DNA of 40,981 nt from a virus, in IMG/VR virus record IMGVR_UViG_3300036790_000276, positions 1 through 40,981 of that record. The stretch is one strand, 5' to 3'. Within the stretch, counting starts at the first letter, position 1, and every line of letters begins with the position of its first letter. Under the pieces are notes generated by a model, which was not told where the DNA came from, did no database searches, and was given only the letters and a program-made list of their open reading frames with translations. Below are positions 1 to 8,373 of this stretch, in pieces. Both the position numbers and the translations under genes were made by a program.

Positions 1-14
1 GGGCTGTCGAAGGT
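1..14. repeat. Terminal direct repeat, left copy
   Basis: The 14 bases GGGCTGTCGAAGGT that open the window are repeated exactly as its last 14 bases (40968-40981). The flanking gene order (HNH nuclease and small gene on one side, small terminase on the other) is the usual phage arrangement around a packaging site. I infer that the molecule is circular, or was circularly joined, and was cut open here. Whether the 14 bases are a cohesive end counted twice or an assembly overlap cannot be told from sequence alone. Confidence 0.8.
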
Positions 15-49
15 GCGGCGGGTTCAAAAGCCGGGGTCTGTAGTTTTCG

Positions 50-88
50 GTCACGCGATGTGACTGGTTGTGGCCGCGCGATGCGGCC
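50..88. other. Two inverted repeats before small terminase
   Basis: Two perfect inverted repeats follow one another: GTCAC/GTGAC around GCGAT (50-64) and GGCCGC/GCGGCC around the same pentamer GCGAT (72-88). Identical five-base centres in two different stems are unlikely to be chance. They lie between the genome end and the small terminase start, so a terminase-binding (cosB/pac) function is plausible. They could also form hairpins in the leader of the terminase mRNA. Confidence 0.45.
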
Positions 89-105
89 GGCGAAGGGAGA
101 CGGCC

Positions 106-582
106 ATGCCGAGCGGCGGAGCGCGCGCGACATCGGGTCCGCCGCCGGATCCGCAGTCGCTGAGGCAGGGGCGCCGCGGCGACGACGGCGGCTGGACGGA
201 GATCCCGGCCAAGGCACGGGCCGGCAAGCCGCCGCAGTGGCCGATGGAAGACCAGAGCCCGCGCGAGGCGGCGATCTGGGCGCTGCTGTGGAAGATGCCG
301 CAGGCCGCGCAGTGGAAACGGCTCCGGCTGGAGTGGTCGGTGGCGCTGGTGGCGCGGCTTCGCGAGCGCGCCGAGTGGCAGAGCTCGTCGGCGGCCCTGC
401 TGATGGAGCTCCGGCAGCACGAGGACTCGCTCGGGCTGACGGTGCCCGGGCTGCTGCGCAACCGCTGGCGCATCGCCGAGCCGATCCCGGCCGCCAGGCA
501 GGCCCCCAGGGCGTCGGCCGCGGCGCCGGAGTCGGCGAAGACCCGGCTGAGGGCCATCACCGGTGGCCAGCGGAGCGGCTGA
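106..582 (+). CDS. Terminase small subunit
   Basis: This 158-residue protein is the probable DNA-recognition subunit of the packaging motor. The ATG at 106 has GGGAG about nine bases upstream, so I prefer it to the GTG at 70. The N-terminal 50 residues are polar and Gly/Pro/Arg-rich. The central part (about 45-130) is helical with many Trp, Arg and Leu residues and a run near WKMPQAAQWKRLRLEW, as seen in small terminases of actinomycete siphoviruses. The gene overlaps the large terminase by 20 bases and is the first gene after the packaging site. Identification rests on position as well as on family resemblance. Confidence 0.7.
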   Translation: MPSGGARATSGPPPDPQSLRQGRRGDDGGWTEIPAKARAGKPPQWPMEDQSPREAAIWALLWKMPQAAQWKRLRLEWSVALVARLRERAEWQSSSAALLMELRQHEDSLGLTVPGLLRNRWRIAEPIPAARQAPRASAAAPESAKTRLRAITGGQRSG

Positions 583-2182
583 CGACGGCACGCCGCTGTT
601 CGTCGCGCTCGACTGGATCCCGCGCCACTGCGTCATCCCGGACGGCTGGCACCAGGGCGAGCCGTTCGAGCTGTACGACTGGCAGCTCGAGTGCTCGGCC
701 GCTCACTACACCGTCAAGCGGACGGCGGCCCGCGGGCAGCTCGCCCCCGCGTTCCGGCACCGGCGCAGCCAGATCGTGGCACCCCAGAAGACGGGCAAGG
801 GCCCGATGGCGGCGACCGTGATCGCGCTCGAGGCGGCCGGGCCGGCCGTGTTCGCCGGCTGGGCCGACGGCGGCGAGCTGTACCAGTGCTCAGCCCATGG
901 CTGCAGGTGCGGGTGGGTCTACGAATACGAGCCCGGCGAGCCGATGGGAACGCCGTGGCCGACGCCGCTGATCCAGCTGACGGCCACAAGCGAGGACCAG
1001 ACCGACAACACCTACCGGCCGCTGCAGATGATGATCAAGAACGGCCCGCTGGCGTCGATGATGCGCGTCGGCGAGGAGTTCATCCGGGTCGGCGACAACG
1101 GCCGCATCGACGTGGTGACGAGCAACGCGCTGAGCCGCCTGGGCAACCCGATCACGTTCGCCCTGCAGGACGAAACAGGGCTGTACACGAAGGCCAACGG
1201 GCTGCGGCGCGTCGCTGAGACGCAGCGCAGAGGCCTCGCGGGCATGGGCGGCCGCTCGATCGAGACGACGAACGCCTGGGACCCGTCCGAGGACTCGGTC
1301 GCGCAGTCAACGTCGGAGTCGGCGCGGCCGGACATCTTCAAATTCCACCGGCAGCCGCCGAAGCACCTGAGCTACCGCGACAAGCGCGAGCGCGCGCGGA
1401 TCCACCGGCACGTTTACGCCGGCAGCACGCACGTCGACCTCGACGCGATCGAGGCGGAGGCGGCCGAGCTGCTCGAGCGCGACCCGGCGCAGGCCGAGCG
1501 GTTCTTCGGCAACCGGATCGTCGCCGGCCTCGGCTCGTGGATGGACCTGGCGCACTGGGAGGCGCGCGAGCAGGCGCGCGAGATGCCCGACGACGGCTCG
1601 CAGCTGGCGCTGGCGTTCGACGGCTCCGACGTGAACGACTGGACGGGAATCCGGCTGGAAACGGCCGACGGCTGGCAGTTCACACCGATCTGCGGCCCCG
1701 ATGACCTGCCGTGCATCTGGAACCCGGCCGATTTCGGCGGCCAGGTGCCCAGGCTCGAGGTCGACGCGGCGATCGACGAGCTCCACGAGCGCTACGACAT
1801 CGTCCGCGGCTACTACGACCCGCCGTACTGGGAATCGGAGATCGACGCGTGGGCCGAGAAGCACGGCGAGAAGCGCGTGCTGCGCTGGTACACCAGCCGC
1901 GTGACCCGGATGCACCCTGCGGCCGAGCGCATGCTGACGGACGTGGCCAAGCAGGACAGCGGCTTCAGCCACGATGGCTGCGCGACGACGTCGCTGCACG
2001 TCGGCAACGCGCGGAAGGCGGCCAGGCCGGGGAAGCGGTACGTGCTGGCCAAGCCGAGCGACGCGCAGAAGATCGACATGGCCGTCGTGTCGGTGATGTG
2101 CCACCAGGCGGCGGGCGACGCGACGGCGGCCGGGGGATTCCGGAAGCGCTCGAACACGATCCTCACAGGATCAGGGAGGTGA
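563..2182 (+). CDS. Terminase large subunit
   Basis: This is the ATPase-nuclease that drives DNA into the prohead (539 residues, GTG start). The ATPase half shows a Walker A-like APQKTGKG (residues 73-80) and a Walker B ending in DE (203-204, after ITFALQ). The nuclease half has the expected three acidic positions: D352 in LALAFDGSD, D418 in YYDPP and D504 in QKIDMAVV. An unusual Cys/His cluster, C109, H112, C114 and C116, sits between Walker A and Walker B and could bind a metal. Length is normal for the family. The gene is followed four bases later by the portal gene. Confidence 0.93.
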   Translation: MASGAADDGTPLFVALDWIPRHCVIPDGWHQGEPFELYDWQLECSAAHYTVKRTAARGQLAPAFRHRRSQIVAPQKTGKGPMAATVIALEAAGPAVFAGWADGGELYQCSAHGCRCGWVYEYEPGEPMGTPWPTPLIQLTATSEDQTDNTYRPLQMMIKNGPLASMMRVGEEFIRVGDNGRIDVVTSNALSRLGNPITFALQDETGLYTKANGLRRVAETQRRGLAGMGGRSIETTNAWDPSEDSVAQSTSESARPDIFKFHRQPPKHLSYRDKRERARIHRHVYAGSTHVDLDAIEAEAAELLERDPAQAERFFGNRIVAGLGSWMDLAHWEAREQAREMPDDGSQLALAFDGSDVNDWTGIRLETADGWQFTPICGPDDLPCIWNPADFGGQVPRLEVDAAIDELHERYDIVRGYYDPPYWESEIDAWAEKHGEKRVLRWYTSRVTRMHPAAERMLTDVAKQDSGFSHDGCATTSLHVGNARKAARPGKRYVLAKPSDAQKIDMAVVSVMCHQAAGDATAAGGFRKRSNTILTGSGR

Positions 2183-2186
2183 CCAG

Positions 2187-3716
2187 TTGGGGCTCGAGAT
2201 AGGCCAGGCGCTCGCGCTGGTGGCCACTCTGGAGATGGAGCTGAACAACCGCGCGGCGTGGGCCGACCAGGCGGACGACTACTACCGCGGCAATCACAAT
2301 CTCCGCTTCGCGTCGGATGAGTTCCGGGAGTACTTCGCCAAGCGCTACCGGGGGTTCGCCGACAACTGGGTGACGGTGGTCGCCGACGCGCCGGTCGAGC
2401 GGATGACGGTGACCGGCTTCCAGCTGGACGGGAAGGCGGACGACGAGGCGTGGCGGGTGTGGCTGCTGAACCAGCTGGACTGCGACAGCCAGCTCGGGTT
2501 CACCGCCAGCGTCCTGGCCGGCCGCTCCTACGTGCTGGTGTGGGGCGACCCGTCCGACCCGGCGACGCCGTGCGTGACGTTCGAGGACAGCGGCCAGGCC
2601 ATCGTCGGCTACTACCCCGGCTCGCGCTACCGGCGGCGCGCGGCGCTGAAGCGCTGGCAGGACGGCGAGCTCATGTACTGCACGCTGTACACCGCCGACG
2701 AGCTGTGGAAGTTCGAGCGGCCGCTGAGCCGGGTCGAGAAGCCGCAGATGATGGCGCAGTTCGACGTGCAGGCCGACGAGTGGCTTCCCCGCGACCCATC
2801 GAGCCTGAACGAGCCGAACCCGCAGCCGAACCCGATGGGCCTCGTGCCGATGGTGGAGCTGCCGAACCGGCCGATGCTGGCCCGCGAGCCGGTCTCCGAC
2901 GTCGAGACCGTGATCCCGCTGCAGCATGCCGTCAACCTGCTGTGGGCGCAGCTGTTCACCGCGAGCGACTTCGCCGCCCTGCCGCAGCGCTACATCCTGG
3001 GCGGCGAGGCGCCGAAGGAGCCCGTTTACGACGAGAGCGGCAAGAAGATCGGCGAGAAGCCGTTCGACATGAAAAAGCTCAACCTCGAGCGGATCTTCTG
3101 GGCCCAGGGCGAAGGCGTGAGCGCGGGCAGCTGGCCCGCCGCCAACCTCGCGGTCTACAGCGACGTCATCGAGACGGCGATCGGCCACATCGCCGCCCAG
3201 TCCCGCACGCCGCAGCACTACCTGATCGGCAAGATGAGCAACGTCGGCTCCGACACGCTGCTGGCGGCCGAGGCGGGCCTGGTGAAGCGCGTCAACGAGA
3301 AGGAGCTGTGGTCCGGGGCCGCGCTGCGGGAGGTGATGCGGCTCGTCGCCCTGGCGCAGGGCGACGAGAAGCGCGCGCAGGCGTACCGGTCGGGCCGCGT
3401 GCTGTGGGCCGACACCGAGTCCCGGTCGCAGGCTCAGCTGGTGGCGTCGCTGGTGCAGCTCAAGAGCATCGGCTGGCCGTTCGAGGACCTCGCCAGGCGC
3501 TACGGGCTGTCGCAGTCCGAGGTGGAGCAGCTGCTGAAGATGCGCGAGGCCGAGGCGGCGCAGGACCCGATGCTGGCGATGCTGGGGACCAAGGAGATCG
3601 GCAACGCCGGCCTGACCGGCACCGGCGGCGACCCGACGCTCCTGAACGACGACTCGGGGCTGCCCGATCCGACGCCGCCGGAGAACGCCAGCGCCGCGAA
3701 ATCCGGGGCCCCGTGA
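2187..3716 (+). CDS. Portal protein (SPP1 Gp6-like)
   Basis: This 509-residue protein forms the dodecameric ring at the capsid vertex through which DNA enters and leaves. It starts at a TTG preceded by a strong GGGAGG at 2174-2179, seven bases upstream; no better in-frame start is nearby. The N-terminal run of DDYYRGNHNLRF, the middle block with LLWAQLFTASDFAALPQRYI and the segment QSRTPQHYLIG are typical of the SPP1 Gp6-like portal family. The tail (about 440-509) is acidic and low in complexity. The last codons overlap the GTG of the MuF-type gene by four bases, implying translational coupling. Confidence 0.9.
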   Translation: MGLEIGQALALVATLEMELNNRAAWADQADDYYRGNHNLRFASDEFREYFAKRYRGFADNWVTVVADAPVERMTVTGFQLDGKADDEAWRVWLLNQLDCDSQLGFTASVLAGRSYVLVWGDPSDPATPCVTFEDSGQAIVGYYPGSRYRRRAALKRWQDGELMYCTLYTADELWKFERPLSRVEKPQMMAQFDVQADEWLPRDPSSLNEPNPQPNPMGLVPMVELPNRPMLAREPVSDVETVIPLQHAVNLLWAQLFTASDFAALPQRYILGGEAPKEPVYDESGKKIGEKPFDMKKLNLERIFWAQGEGVSAGSWPAANLAVYSDVIETAIGHIAAQSRTPQHYLIGKMSNVGSDTLLAAEAGLVKRVNEKELWSGAALREVMRLVALAQGDEKRAQAYRSGRVLWADTESRSQAQLVASLVQLKSIGWPFEDLARRYGLSQSEVEQLLKMREAEAAQDPMLAMLGTKEIGNAGLTGTGGDPTLLNDDSGLPDPTPPENASAAKSGAP

Positions 3717-4702
3717 GCGCCGCCACCGCCCAGGCCGCGCCGGCCGCTGCAGGCGCCTACCAGGCCGCGCAGTCGAAGACGTCGCAGGCGGCGGCGCTGG
3801 CCGCGATCGGGATCTGGCGCAATATCGACGGCAAGAACCTCGACGCGTCGTTCGCGTTCCTGCTGCCGCAGCTGCTCGCGGTGGTCGCCCGGTCGCAGAC
3901 GCTCGCCGCGGCGGCCGGCGTGTCGTTCCTGGCGCGGATCCTGGCCCTCGGGAACGCCGCGCCGTCCGGCCAGCGGCTCGACCCGGGCGCGTTCGCGGGG
4001 CTGACCGGCGACGGCCGCCCGATGGCCGGCCTGCTGTATACGCCGGTGGCGCTGTCCAAGCACTACATCGGCCAGGGCCAGCGGATCGAGGACGTGATCG
4101 CGCGCGAGGAAGCGCACATGGCGCTGCTGGTCCGCACGCAGGTGCAGGACGCCGGCCGGACGGCGCTCCAGTCGCAGATGGCGGCCGAGCCGAAGGTGCG
4201 CGGCTACGTCCGCAAGGTCAACCTGCCGTCGTGCGCCCGGTGCATCATCCTGTCGGGCCGCTTCTACCGGTACAGCGCCGGATTCCTGCGGCACCCCTGC
4301 TGCGACTGCACGATGATCCCGGCCGTCGGCGACGAGCATGTCGAGGCGCAGGACCCGGCCGAGCTCATCGCGCGGATGCAGGCCGACCACCCGGCGAGGC
4401 TCCGCAAGTCCCTCACGGACGGCGACCTGAAGGCGCTCGAGCACGGCGCGGACCTCAACCAGGTGGTCAACGCGCACCGCGGCATGGCCACCGCCGCAGG
4501 CCCCGGGCGCCCGGTCGGCGTCACGCTCGAGGGAACGACCAGGCGCGGCTTCGCCGGCAAGCGCCTGGGCGCGCAGCGCGGGAAGGGCGCCCCGCGCGTG
4601 ACGAGGCTGACTCCGGCGCAGGTGTTCGAAGAGGCCTCGATAGCGAGGTGGGACCGCAGCGAGATCGTGCGGCAGCTCACCCGGTTCGGTTACGTCATCT
4701 GA
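3713..4702 (+). CDS. MuF-type minor head protein / VG15-like
   Basis: This 329-residue protein begins at a GTG that overlaps the portal stop. Residues about 172-205 contain PSCARCIILSGRFYR followed by LRHPCCDC, the Cys/His-rich signature of the phage minor head (MuF or VG15, capsid-maturation) family always found after the portal. The first 60 residues are Ala-rich and the C-terminal 60 residues are basic. In related phages the protein enters the capsid in a few copies near the portal. No separate capsid protease gene is evident, so a maturation role is possible but unproven. Confidence 0.82.
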   Translation: MSAATAQAAPAAAGAYQAAQSKTSQAAALAAIGIWRNIDGKNLDASFAFLLPQLLAVVARSQTLAAAAGVSFLARILALGNAAPSGQRLDPGAFAGLTGDGRPMAGLLYTPVALSKHYIGQGQRIEDVIAREEAHMALLVRTQVQDAGRTALQSQMAAEPKVRGYVRKVNLPSCARCIILSGRFYRYSAGFLRHPCCDCTMIPAVGDEHVEAQDPAELIARMQADHPARLRKSLTDGDLKALEHGADLNQVVNAHRGMATAAGPGRPVGVTLEGTTRRGFAGKRLGAQRGKGAPRVTRLTPAQVFEEASIARWDRSEIVRQLTRFGYVI

Positions 4703-4717
4703 CCGCGCGAAGCGGTC
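4701..4717 (+). other. Stem-loop between head genes
   Basis: The inverted repeat GACCGC/GCGGTC with loop GCGAA starts at the stop codon of the minor head gene and ends shortly before the GGAGA ribosome site of the scaffold gene. There is no U tract. It may be a weak attenuator or an RNA processing site that tunes scaffold and capsid expression. The loop resembles the GCGAT centres at 50-88. Confidence 0.35.
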
Positions 4718-4739
4718 ATAATGGAAGGAGACAGCCGCG

Positions 4740-5465
4740 ATGGCTGAGGAACTGCCCGTACACCCCCTTACCGGCCTGACAGCGCTCGGCGTGCTGCCCT
4801 CGGGCCGGATCGTGTGGCCCGTACTCGGCGCCGCGTCCGACGAAGGCGACGGCGCGGAGGGCGACGGCGGCGCGGAGGACGATGACGACGCCGGCGACGG
4901 CCAGGACGGCGACGGCCAAGACGGCGACGGACTGGGCGCCAAGGGCAAGGAAGCGCTCGCCAAAGAGCGGAAGGCCCGGCGCGATGCCGATAAGGCCCGC
5001 AAGGCTGCCGAGGCCGAGCGCGACACGCTCAAGGCGGCGGCGGCCAAGAGCGACGGCGACGCCGCGCAGGCCGATGCCGAGAAGATCAGGCGCGATGCCG
5101 AGAAGACGGCGACTGACAAGGCGAACAAGCGCATCCTCTCGGCCGAGCTAAAGGCCGCGGCGGCCGGGAAGCTAGCCAATCCTGAGCTGGCAACGAAGCT
5201 GATCGACTTGGCCCAGTTCGAAGTCGGCGATGACGGCGAGTTCGACGGAGACGAAATGTCCGAGGCGATCTCGGATCTGGTCAAGAAGTACCCGAACCTG
5301 GCCGCGAGGGCGCAGGGATTCCAGGGTGCCGGCGACGGGGGAGCGCGCACGGGCGGCTCACGGCCGCGCCAGCTCGCCGCCGCAGACCTCAAGACCATGA
5401 GCCCGCAGGCGATCGTCAAGGCCCGCGCGGAAGGGCGCCTCGAGCGCTACATGAACGGCGACTAG
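4740..5465 (+). CDS. Capsid scaffold protein
   Basis: This 241-residue protein lies directly before the major capsid gene. After an N-terminal segment containing HPLTGLTALGVLPSGRIVWP there is a highly acidic Gly/Asp region (about 35-65), then a long charged coiled-coil (about 65-135) rich in Ala, Lys, Glu and Arg. The C-terminal tail is basic. This acidic head, helical rod and basic tail is the classic scaffold layout: it organises capsid subunits and is expelled during maturation. The ATG has GGAGA about ten bases upstream. Function is inferred from position and composition. Confidence 0.8.
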   Translation: MAEELPVHPLTGLTALGVLPSGRIVWPVLGAASDEGDGAEGDGGAEDDDDAGDGQDGDGQDGDGLGAKGKEALAKERKARRDADKARKAAEAERDTLKAAAAKSDGDAAQADAEKIRRDAEKTATDKANKRILSAELKAAAAGKLANPELATKLIDLAQFEVGDDGEFDGDEMSEAISDLVKKYPNLAARAQGFQGAGDGGARTGGSRPRQLAAADLKTMSPQAIVKARAEGRLERYMNGD

Positions 5466-5478
5466 AAAGGAACAGCAG

Positions 5479-6327
5479 GTGAGCTTCGAGCACTACAAGC
5501 CGGAGATCTGGGCGGCGCAGTTCATTGTCCAGACCCGCAAGGAACTGGTATTCGCCGGGCCGGACGTTGTCAACCACGACTACGAGGGCGACATCAGCCA
5601 GGCGGGCGACACGGTCCACATCTCGTCTATGGGCGCGGTGACGATCGGCGACTACGCGGGCACCGTCACCTACGAGGAGATCGACGACGCCGGGCTGACC
5701 CTGGTCATCGACCAGCAGAAGTACTTCGGCGTCAAGGTCAAGGACGTCGACAAGGCCCAGGCCCTGAACGGCGGCGCCGCGATCGCCCAGATCATGAGCA
5801 ACGCCGCCTACGGCATGTCCGATGTCGCCGACCAGTTCGTCGCCGAGCTCGTCTACAACGGCACCGACGTCGGCAACGTTCTCGACGCTGTGACGGACTT
5901 CAGCGACGCGGGGACGGCCTACGAGACGCTTGTCGACCTGCGCACGGCCATGTCGGAGGCGAACAACCCGACGCAGGGCCGCTACGCGGCGGTGCCGTCC
6001 TGGTTCTACGGGATGCTGCTGAAGGACGACCGGTTCACCCGCGCCGACTCCTACGGCTCCACGGGCGCCCTGATCAACGGCGAAGTGGGCCGCGCGGCCG
6101 GCTTCACCATCCTCGAGAGCCAGAACGTCTTCGAGCCCGACCCGGGCTCCACGTACGCGGTCCAGGCCGGGACGCCGATGGTGACCTCCTTCGCGAACCA
6201 GCTCGTGGAGAACGAGGCGCTCCGCGACCCGGACGCCTTCAGCGACCGCCTGCGCGGGCTGCACGTCTACGGTGCCAAGGTCACCTACCCGAGCGGCCTC
6301 GCCCGGGTCACCTGCACCCGCCCGTAA
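5479..6327 (+). CDS. Major capsid protein
   Basis: This 282-residue protein of probable HK97 fold builds the icosahedral shell. It starts at GTG 5479 after AAAGGAA. The N-terminal FEHYKPEIWAAQF, the segment with GDTVHISSMGAVTIGDY, and the later YAAVPSWFYGMLLKDDRF and GFTILESQNVF match the P22-coat-like/HK97-fold capsid proteins of actinomycete siphoviruses. The protein has few basic residues and no obvious N-terminal delta domain, which agrees with a separate scaffold gene just upstream. Confidence 0.88.
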   Translation: MSFEHYKPEIWAAQFIVQTRKELVFAGPDVVNHDYEGDISQAGDTVHISSMGAVTIGDYAGTVTYEEIDDAGLTLVIDQQKYFGVKVKDVDKAQALNGGAAIAQIMSNAAYGMSDVADQFVAELVYNGTDVGNVLDAVTDFSDAGTAYETLVDLRTAMSEANNPTQGRYAAVPSWFYGMLLKDDRFTRADSYGSTGALINGEVGRAAGFTILESQNVFEPDPGSTYAVQAGTPMVTSFANQLVENEALRDPDAFSDRLRGLHVYGAKVTYPSGLARVTCTRP

Positions 6328-6383
6328 CGGCGCCTGCCGGGTCACCTGCAGCCGTCCGTCCGTAACCAAGGAGGTAGCCAGAC

Positions 6384-6755
6384 ATGGCACGCACTGCCGT
6401 AACGCCCGCGCAGGGCGCCCGCAACGCGGGCGTCACGCCGACCAGCACAACCATCAACTCCACGCTCGTCACCAACGGGGTGACCATCGCGAACGCCGGC
6501 CGCATCGAGGACCTCGTCATCCGCGTGGCGAACACCGACGGGTCGGCGCTGGCCGTGACGATCCGCGCGGGCGACAGCCTCTACCCGGCCGTCGAGTCGG
6601 GCCTGGGCGACCTGGCCGTCACGGTCGCCGCGACCAGCGGCGTGCAGGAGATCGCACGCCTTGAGTCGGCGCGGTACCAGCAGTCCGACGGGTCGCTCAG
6701 CATCGACTTCGCGACAGGCTTCACCGGCACGCTGGAGACGATGTACCTGCCGTGA
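6384..6755 (+). CDS. Head decoration-like structural protein
   Basis: This 123-residue protein sits between the capsid protein and the connectors. It is preceded by a near-perfect AAGGAGGT ribosome site, suggesting high expression. The sequence is rich in Thr, Val, Ala and short beta strands (TIANAGRIEDLVIRVAN; ALAVTIRAGD) with almost no Lys. This composition and position fit a capsid decoration or cement protein, but no specific family signature is recognised. The stop codon overlaps the GTG of the next gene. Confidence 0.6.
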   Translation: MARTAVTPAQGARNAGVTPTSTTINSTLVTNGVTIANAGRIEDLVIRVANTDGSALAVTIRAGDSLYPAVESGLGDLAVTVAATSGVQEIARLESARYQQSDGSLSIDFATGFTGTLETMYLP

Positions 6756-7336
6756 CCGATCCGTTCGCGACCTCCGACGACGCCGCCGGGTACGGCTTCC
6801 CGCTGCCCGACGCGACGTCGGACGGCCTGCTCGCCCGCGCGACGCAGGCCATCGTCGACGCGGCCGGGTTCGGCATCCTGGCGGCGCCGTCGACGGTCCG
6901 GCTGCGCGCCGACAACGGCGTCATCAGCCTGCGCGACGTCCCGCTCGTCACCGCGGTGAGCGCGGTCGCCCTCGTGGAGCGCGACGGCGCGACCGAGACC
7001 GTGACCGGGTGGAACTGGCCCGGCACGGTCGCGGGCGCCGCGCTGGACGTCTGGCTCGACCGCACGGTGCCGGCGCGCCACTGCGGCGTGTTCGCGGTGA
7101 GCCTCACCCAGGGCCTGGCGTCCGCGCCCGACTCGCTGCTCATGCTGACGTGCGCGGTCGCCTACCGGTTCGCGGGGATGCCCGCCGCGATGACGGCCGG
7201 GATCACGTCGCAGTCGGTGGGGTCGGTGTCGTGGACGGCGTCGTCGGCGCCCCCGTCGGACGACCTGACCGCGGGGGAGCTGGCCAAGCTGCGGAAGATC
7301 GTCCCCGTCAAGAGCGTCTGGGGGGTGCCGCTGTGA
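6752..7336 (+). CDS. Head-to-tail adaptor
   Basis: This 194-residue protein is the first of four compact connector genes that overlap each other by one to four bases. The N-terminal helix region (LLARATQAIVDAAGF), the central strand SLRDVPLVTAVSAVAL and the C-terminal LAKLRKIVP are typical of the gp6/gp15-like adaptors that form a ring under the portal. It begins at a GTG overlapping the previous stop. Function is assigned from gene order and general fold pattern. Confidence 0.7.
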   Translation: MTDPFATSDDAAGYGFPLPDATSDGLLARATQAIVDAAGFGILAAPSTVRLRADNGVISLRDVPLVTAVSAVALVERDGATETVTGWNWPGTVAGAALDVWLDRTVPARHCGVFAVSLTQGLASAPDSLLMLTCAVAYRFAGMPAAMTAGITSQSVGSVSWTASSAPPSDDLTAGELAKLRKIVPVKSVWGVPL

Positions 7337-7659
7337 TCCTCGGCTCGGACACGGTCACCGTCCTGCGCGGGCGCGCCAGGGACAACTTCGGCGACCTGCA
7401 GGGCTCCGACACGGGCACCAGCGTGACGGGCTGCTCGGTGCAGCCGACGTCGGCGTCGGAGTCGACGGACGCCGGCGAGCTGCTGGTGACCAACGCGACG
7501 CTGTACGCCCCGGCCGGCACCGACGTCCTGCCCACCGACCGCGTGCAGTGGCTCGGCGCCGTCTACGCGGTCGACGGGCAGCCCGCGCGGTGGCGCGACC
7601 AGACGGGCGCCGAATCGCACGTCCAGGCGCAGCTCAAGCTCGTCACCGGGAACGGCTGA
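7333..7659 (+). CDS. Head-to-tail stopper
   Basis: This 108-residue, mostly beta protein starts at a GTG overlapping the adaptor stop. Features such as DTVTVLRGRARDNFGD, the short TGCSVQPTSA strand and VLPTDRVQWLGAVYAVDGQP are those of phage head-closure (stopper) proteins, including the typical sentence of a ribbon that states the calculated offset (DGQPARWRD). It would keep DNA inside the filled head until tail attachment. It is coupled to the next gene by a one-base overlap. Confidence 0.65.
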   Translation: MILGSDTVTVLRGRARDNFGDLQGSDTGTSVTGCSVQPTSASESTDAGELLVTNATLYAPAGTDVLPTDRVQWLGAVYAVDGQPARWRDQTGAESHVQAQLKLVTGNG

Positions 7660-7961
7660 TGGCGAGCCGCTACAAGGCCGACTTCGCGGCCACCGGCCGC
7701 TTCATGCGGTCGGCCTCGATGCAGGACGTCGTGAAGGGCGCGGCGGAGAAGGGCGCCGAATTCGCCCGGGCCATCTCCCCCGAGCGCACCGGCGACTACA
7801 AGGCGTCGTTCTCGGTGTCGGTCCGGTCCGACGGGGGGCTTCGGGGCGACCGGGCGGAGGCGCGGATCGTCAACAGCAGCCCCCACGCGGTCTATGTGGA
7901 GTGGCGCGACGGCCACCACGTCCTCGCCCGCGCAGCCGACTTCCTGGGCGGCGTCGCGTGA
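7659..7961 (+). CDS. Neck/tail-completion protein (HK97 gp10-like)
   Basis: This 100-residue basic protein starts at an ATG that overlaps the previous stop by one base. The pattern of an N-terminal helix, the segment AKGAEFARAISPERTGDYKASFSV-type and a C-terminal HAVYVEWRDGHHVL is that of HK97 gp10-like tail-completion proteins. It lies between the stopper and the terminator, the standard location. Confidence 0.65.
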   Translation: MASRYKADFAATGRFMRSASMQDVVKGAAEKGAEFARAISPERTGDYKASFSVSVRSDGGLRGDRAEARIVNSSPHAVYVEWRDGHHVLARAADFLGGVA

Positions 7962-8353
7962 CCGCGCTCGTCTCGTTCCCCGACGCCGAGCGGGCCGTCT
8001 GCGACCTGCTGGCCAGCCTCGGGACGACGGGCACCGAGACGCCCGCGGCCCTGCAGTCGGAGCTGCCCTACATCCGGGTGACGCGGACCGGCGGAGCCGA
8101 CGACCGGGTGACCGACACCGCGACGGTGTCGGTCGACGTGTTCGCGGCGGACGCGACGACGGCGAAGGCGGTCGCCGAGCAGGCCCGCCAGCGGCTCACG
8201 ATGGGGCCGTTCCTGTCCGACGTGCCGTTCGCCACCGGGCACGGGCGCGTCGACCGCGCCCGGACCGTCACCGGCCCCCAGATGCTGCCGCCGTCCGACG
8301 GCGACGACATGCGGCTGGCAGCCGCCAGCTATCAGGTCTCATTGCGCCGCTAG
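7958..8353 (+). CDS. Tail terminator
   Basis: This 131-residue protein starts at a GTG overlapping the previous stop. It opens with FPDAERAVCDLLASL and contains LPYIRVTRTGG and TVSVDVFAADATTAKAVAEQARQRL, the strand-helix pattern of phage tail-terminator proteins (lambda gpU-like). This ring caps the tail tube when it reaches full length and joins the tail to the head. It is the last connector gene, 20 bases before the major tail gene. Confidence 0.7.
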   Translation: MTALVSFPDAERAVCDLLASLGTTGTETPAALQSELPYIRVTRTGGADDRVTDTATVSVDVFAADATTAKAVAEQARQRLTMGPFLSDVPFATGHGRVDRARTVTGPQMLPPSDGDDMRLAAASYQVSLRR

Positions 8354-8373
8354 GCGCGGGAAAGGAAAGCAGG

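Noticed and set aside
2163-3218. Minus-strand frame of 351 residues opposite the portal gene
   Set aside because: Reverse-frame artefact; His/Arg/Val-rich with no start signal, while the portal gene is well supported.
2450-3712. N-terminal extension of the minor head gene through the portal region
   Set aside because: The upstream 421 codons are a shifted reading of the portal gene; GTG 3713 overlapping the portal stop is the real start.
3500-5419. Minus-strand frame of 639 residues
   Set aside because: It is a shadow of the portal, minor head and scaffold genes, with Ser/Arg/Pro-rich low-complexity translation and no ribosome site.
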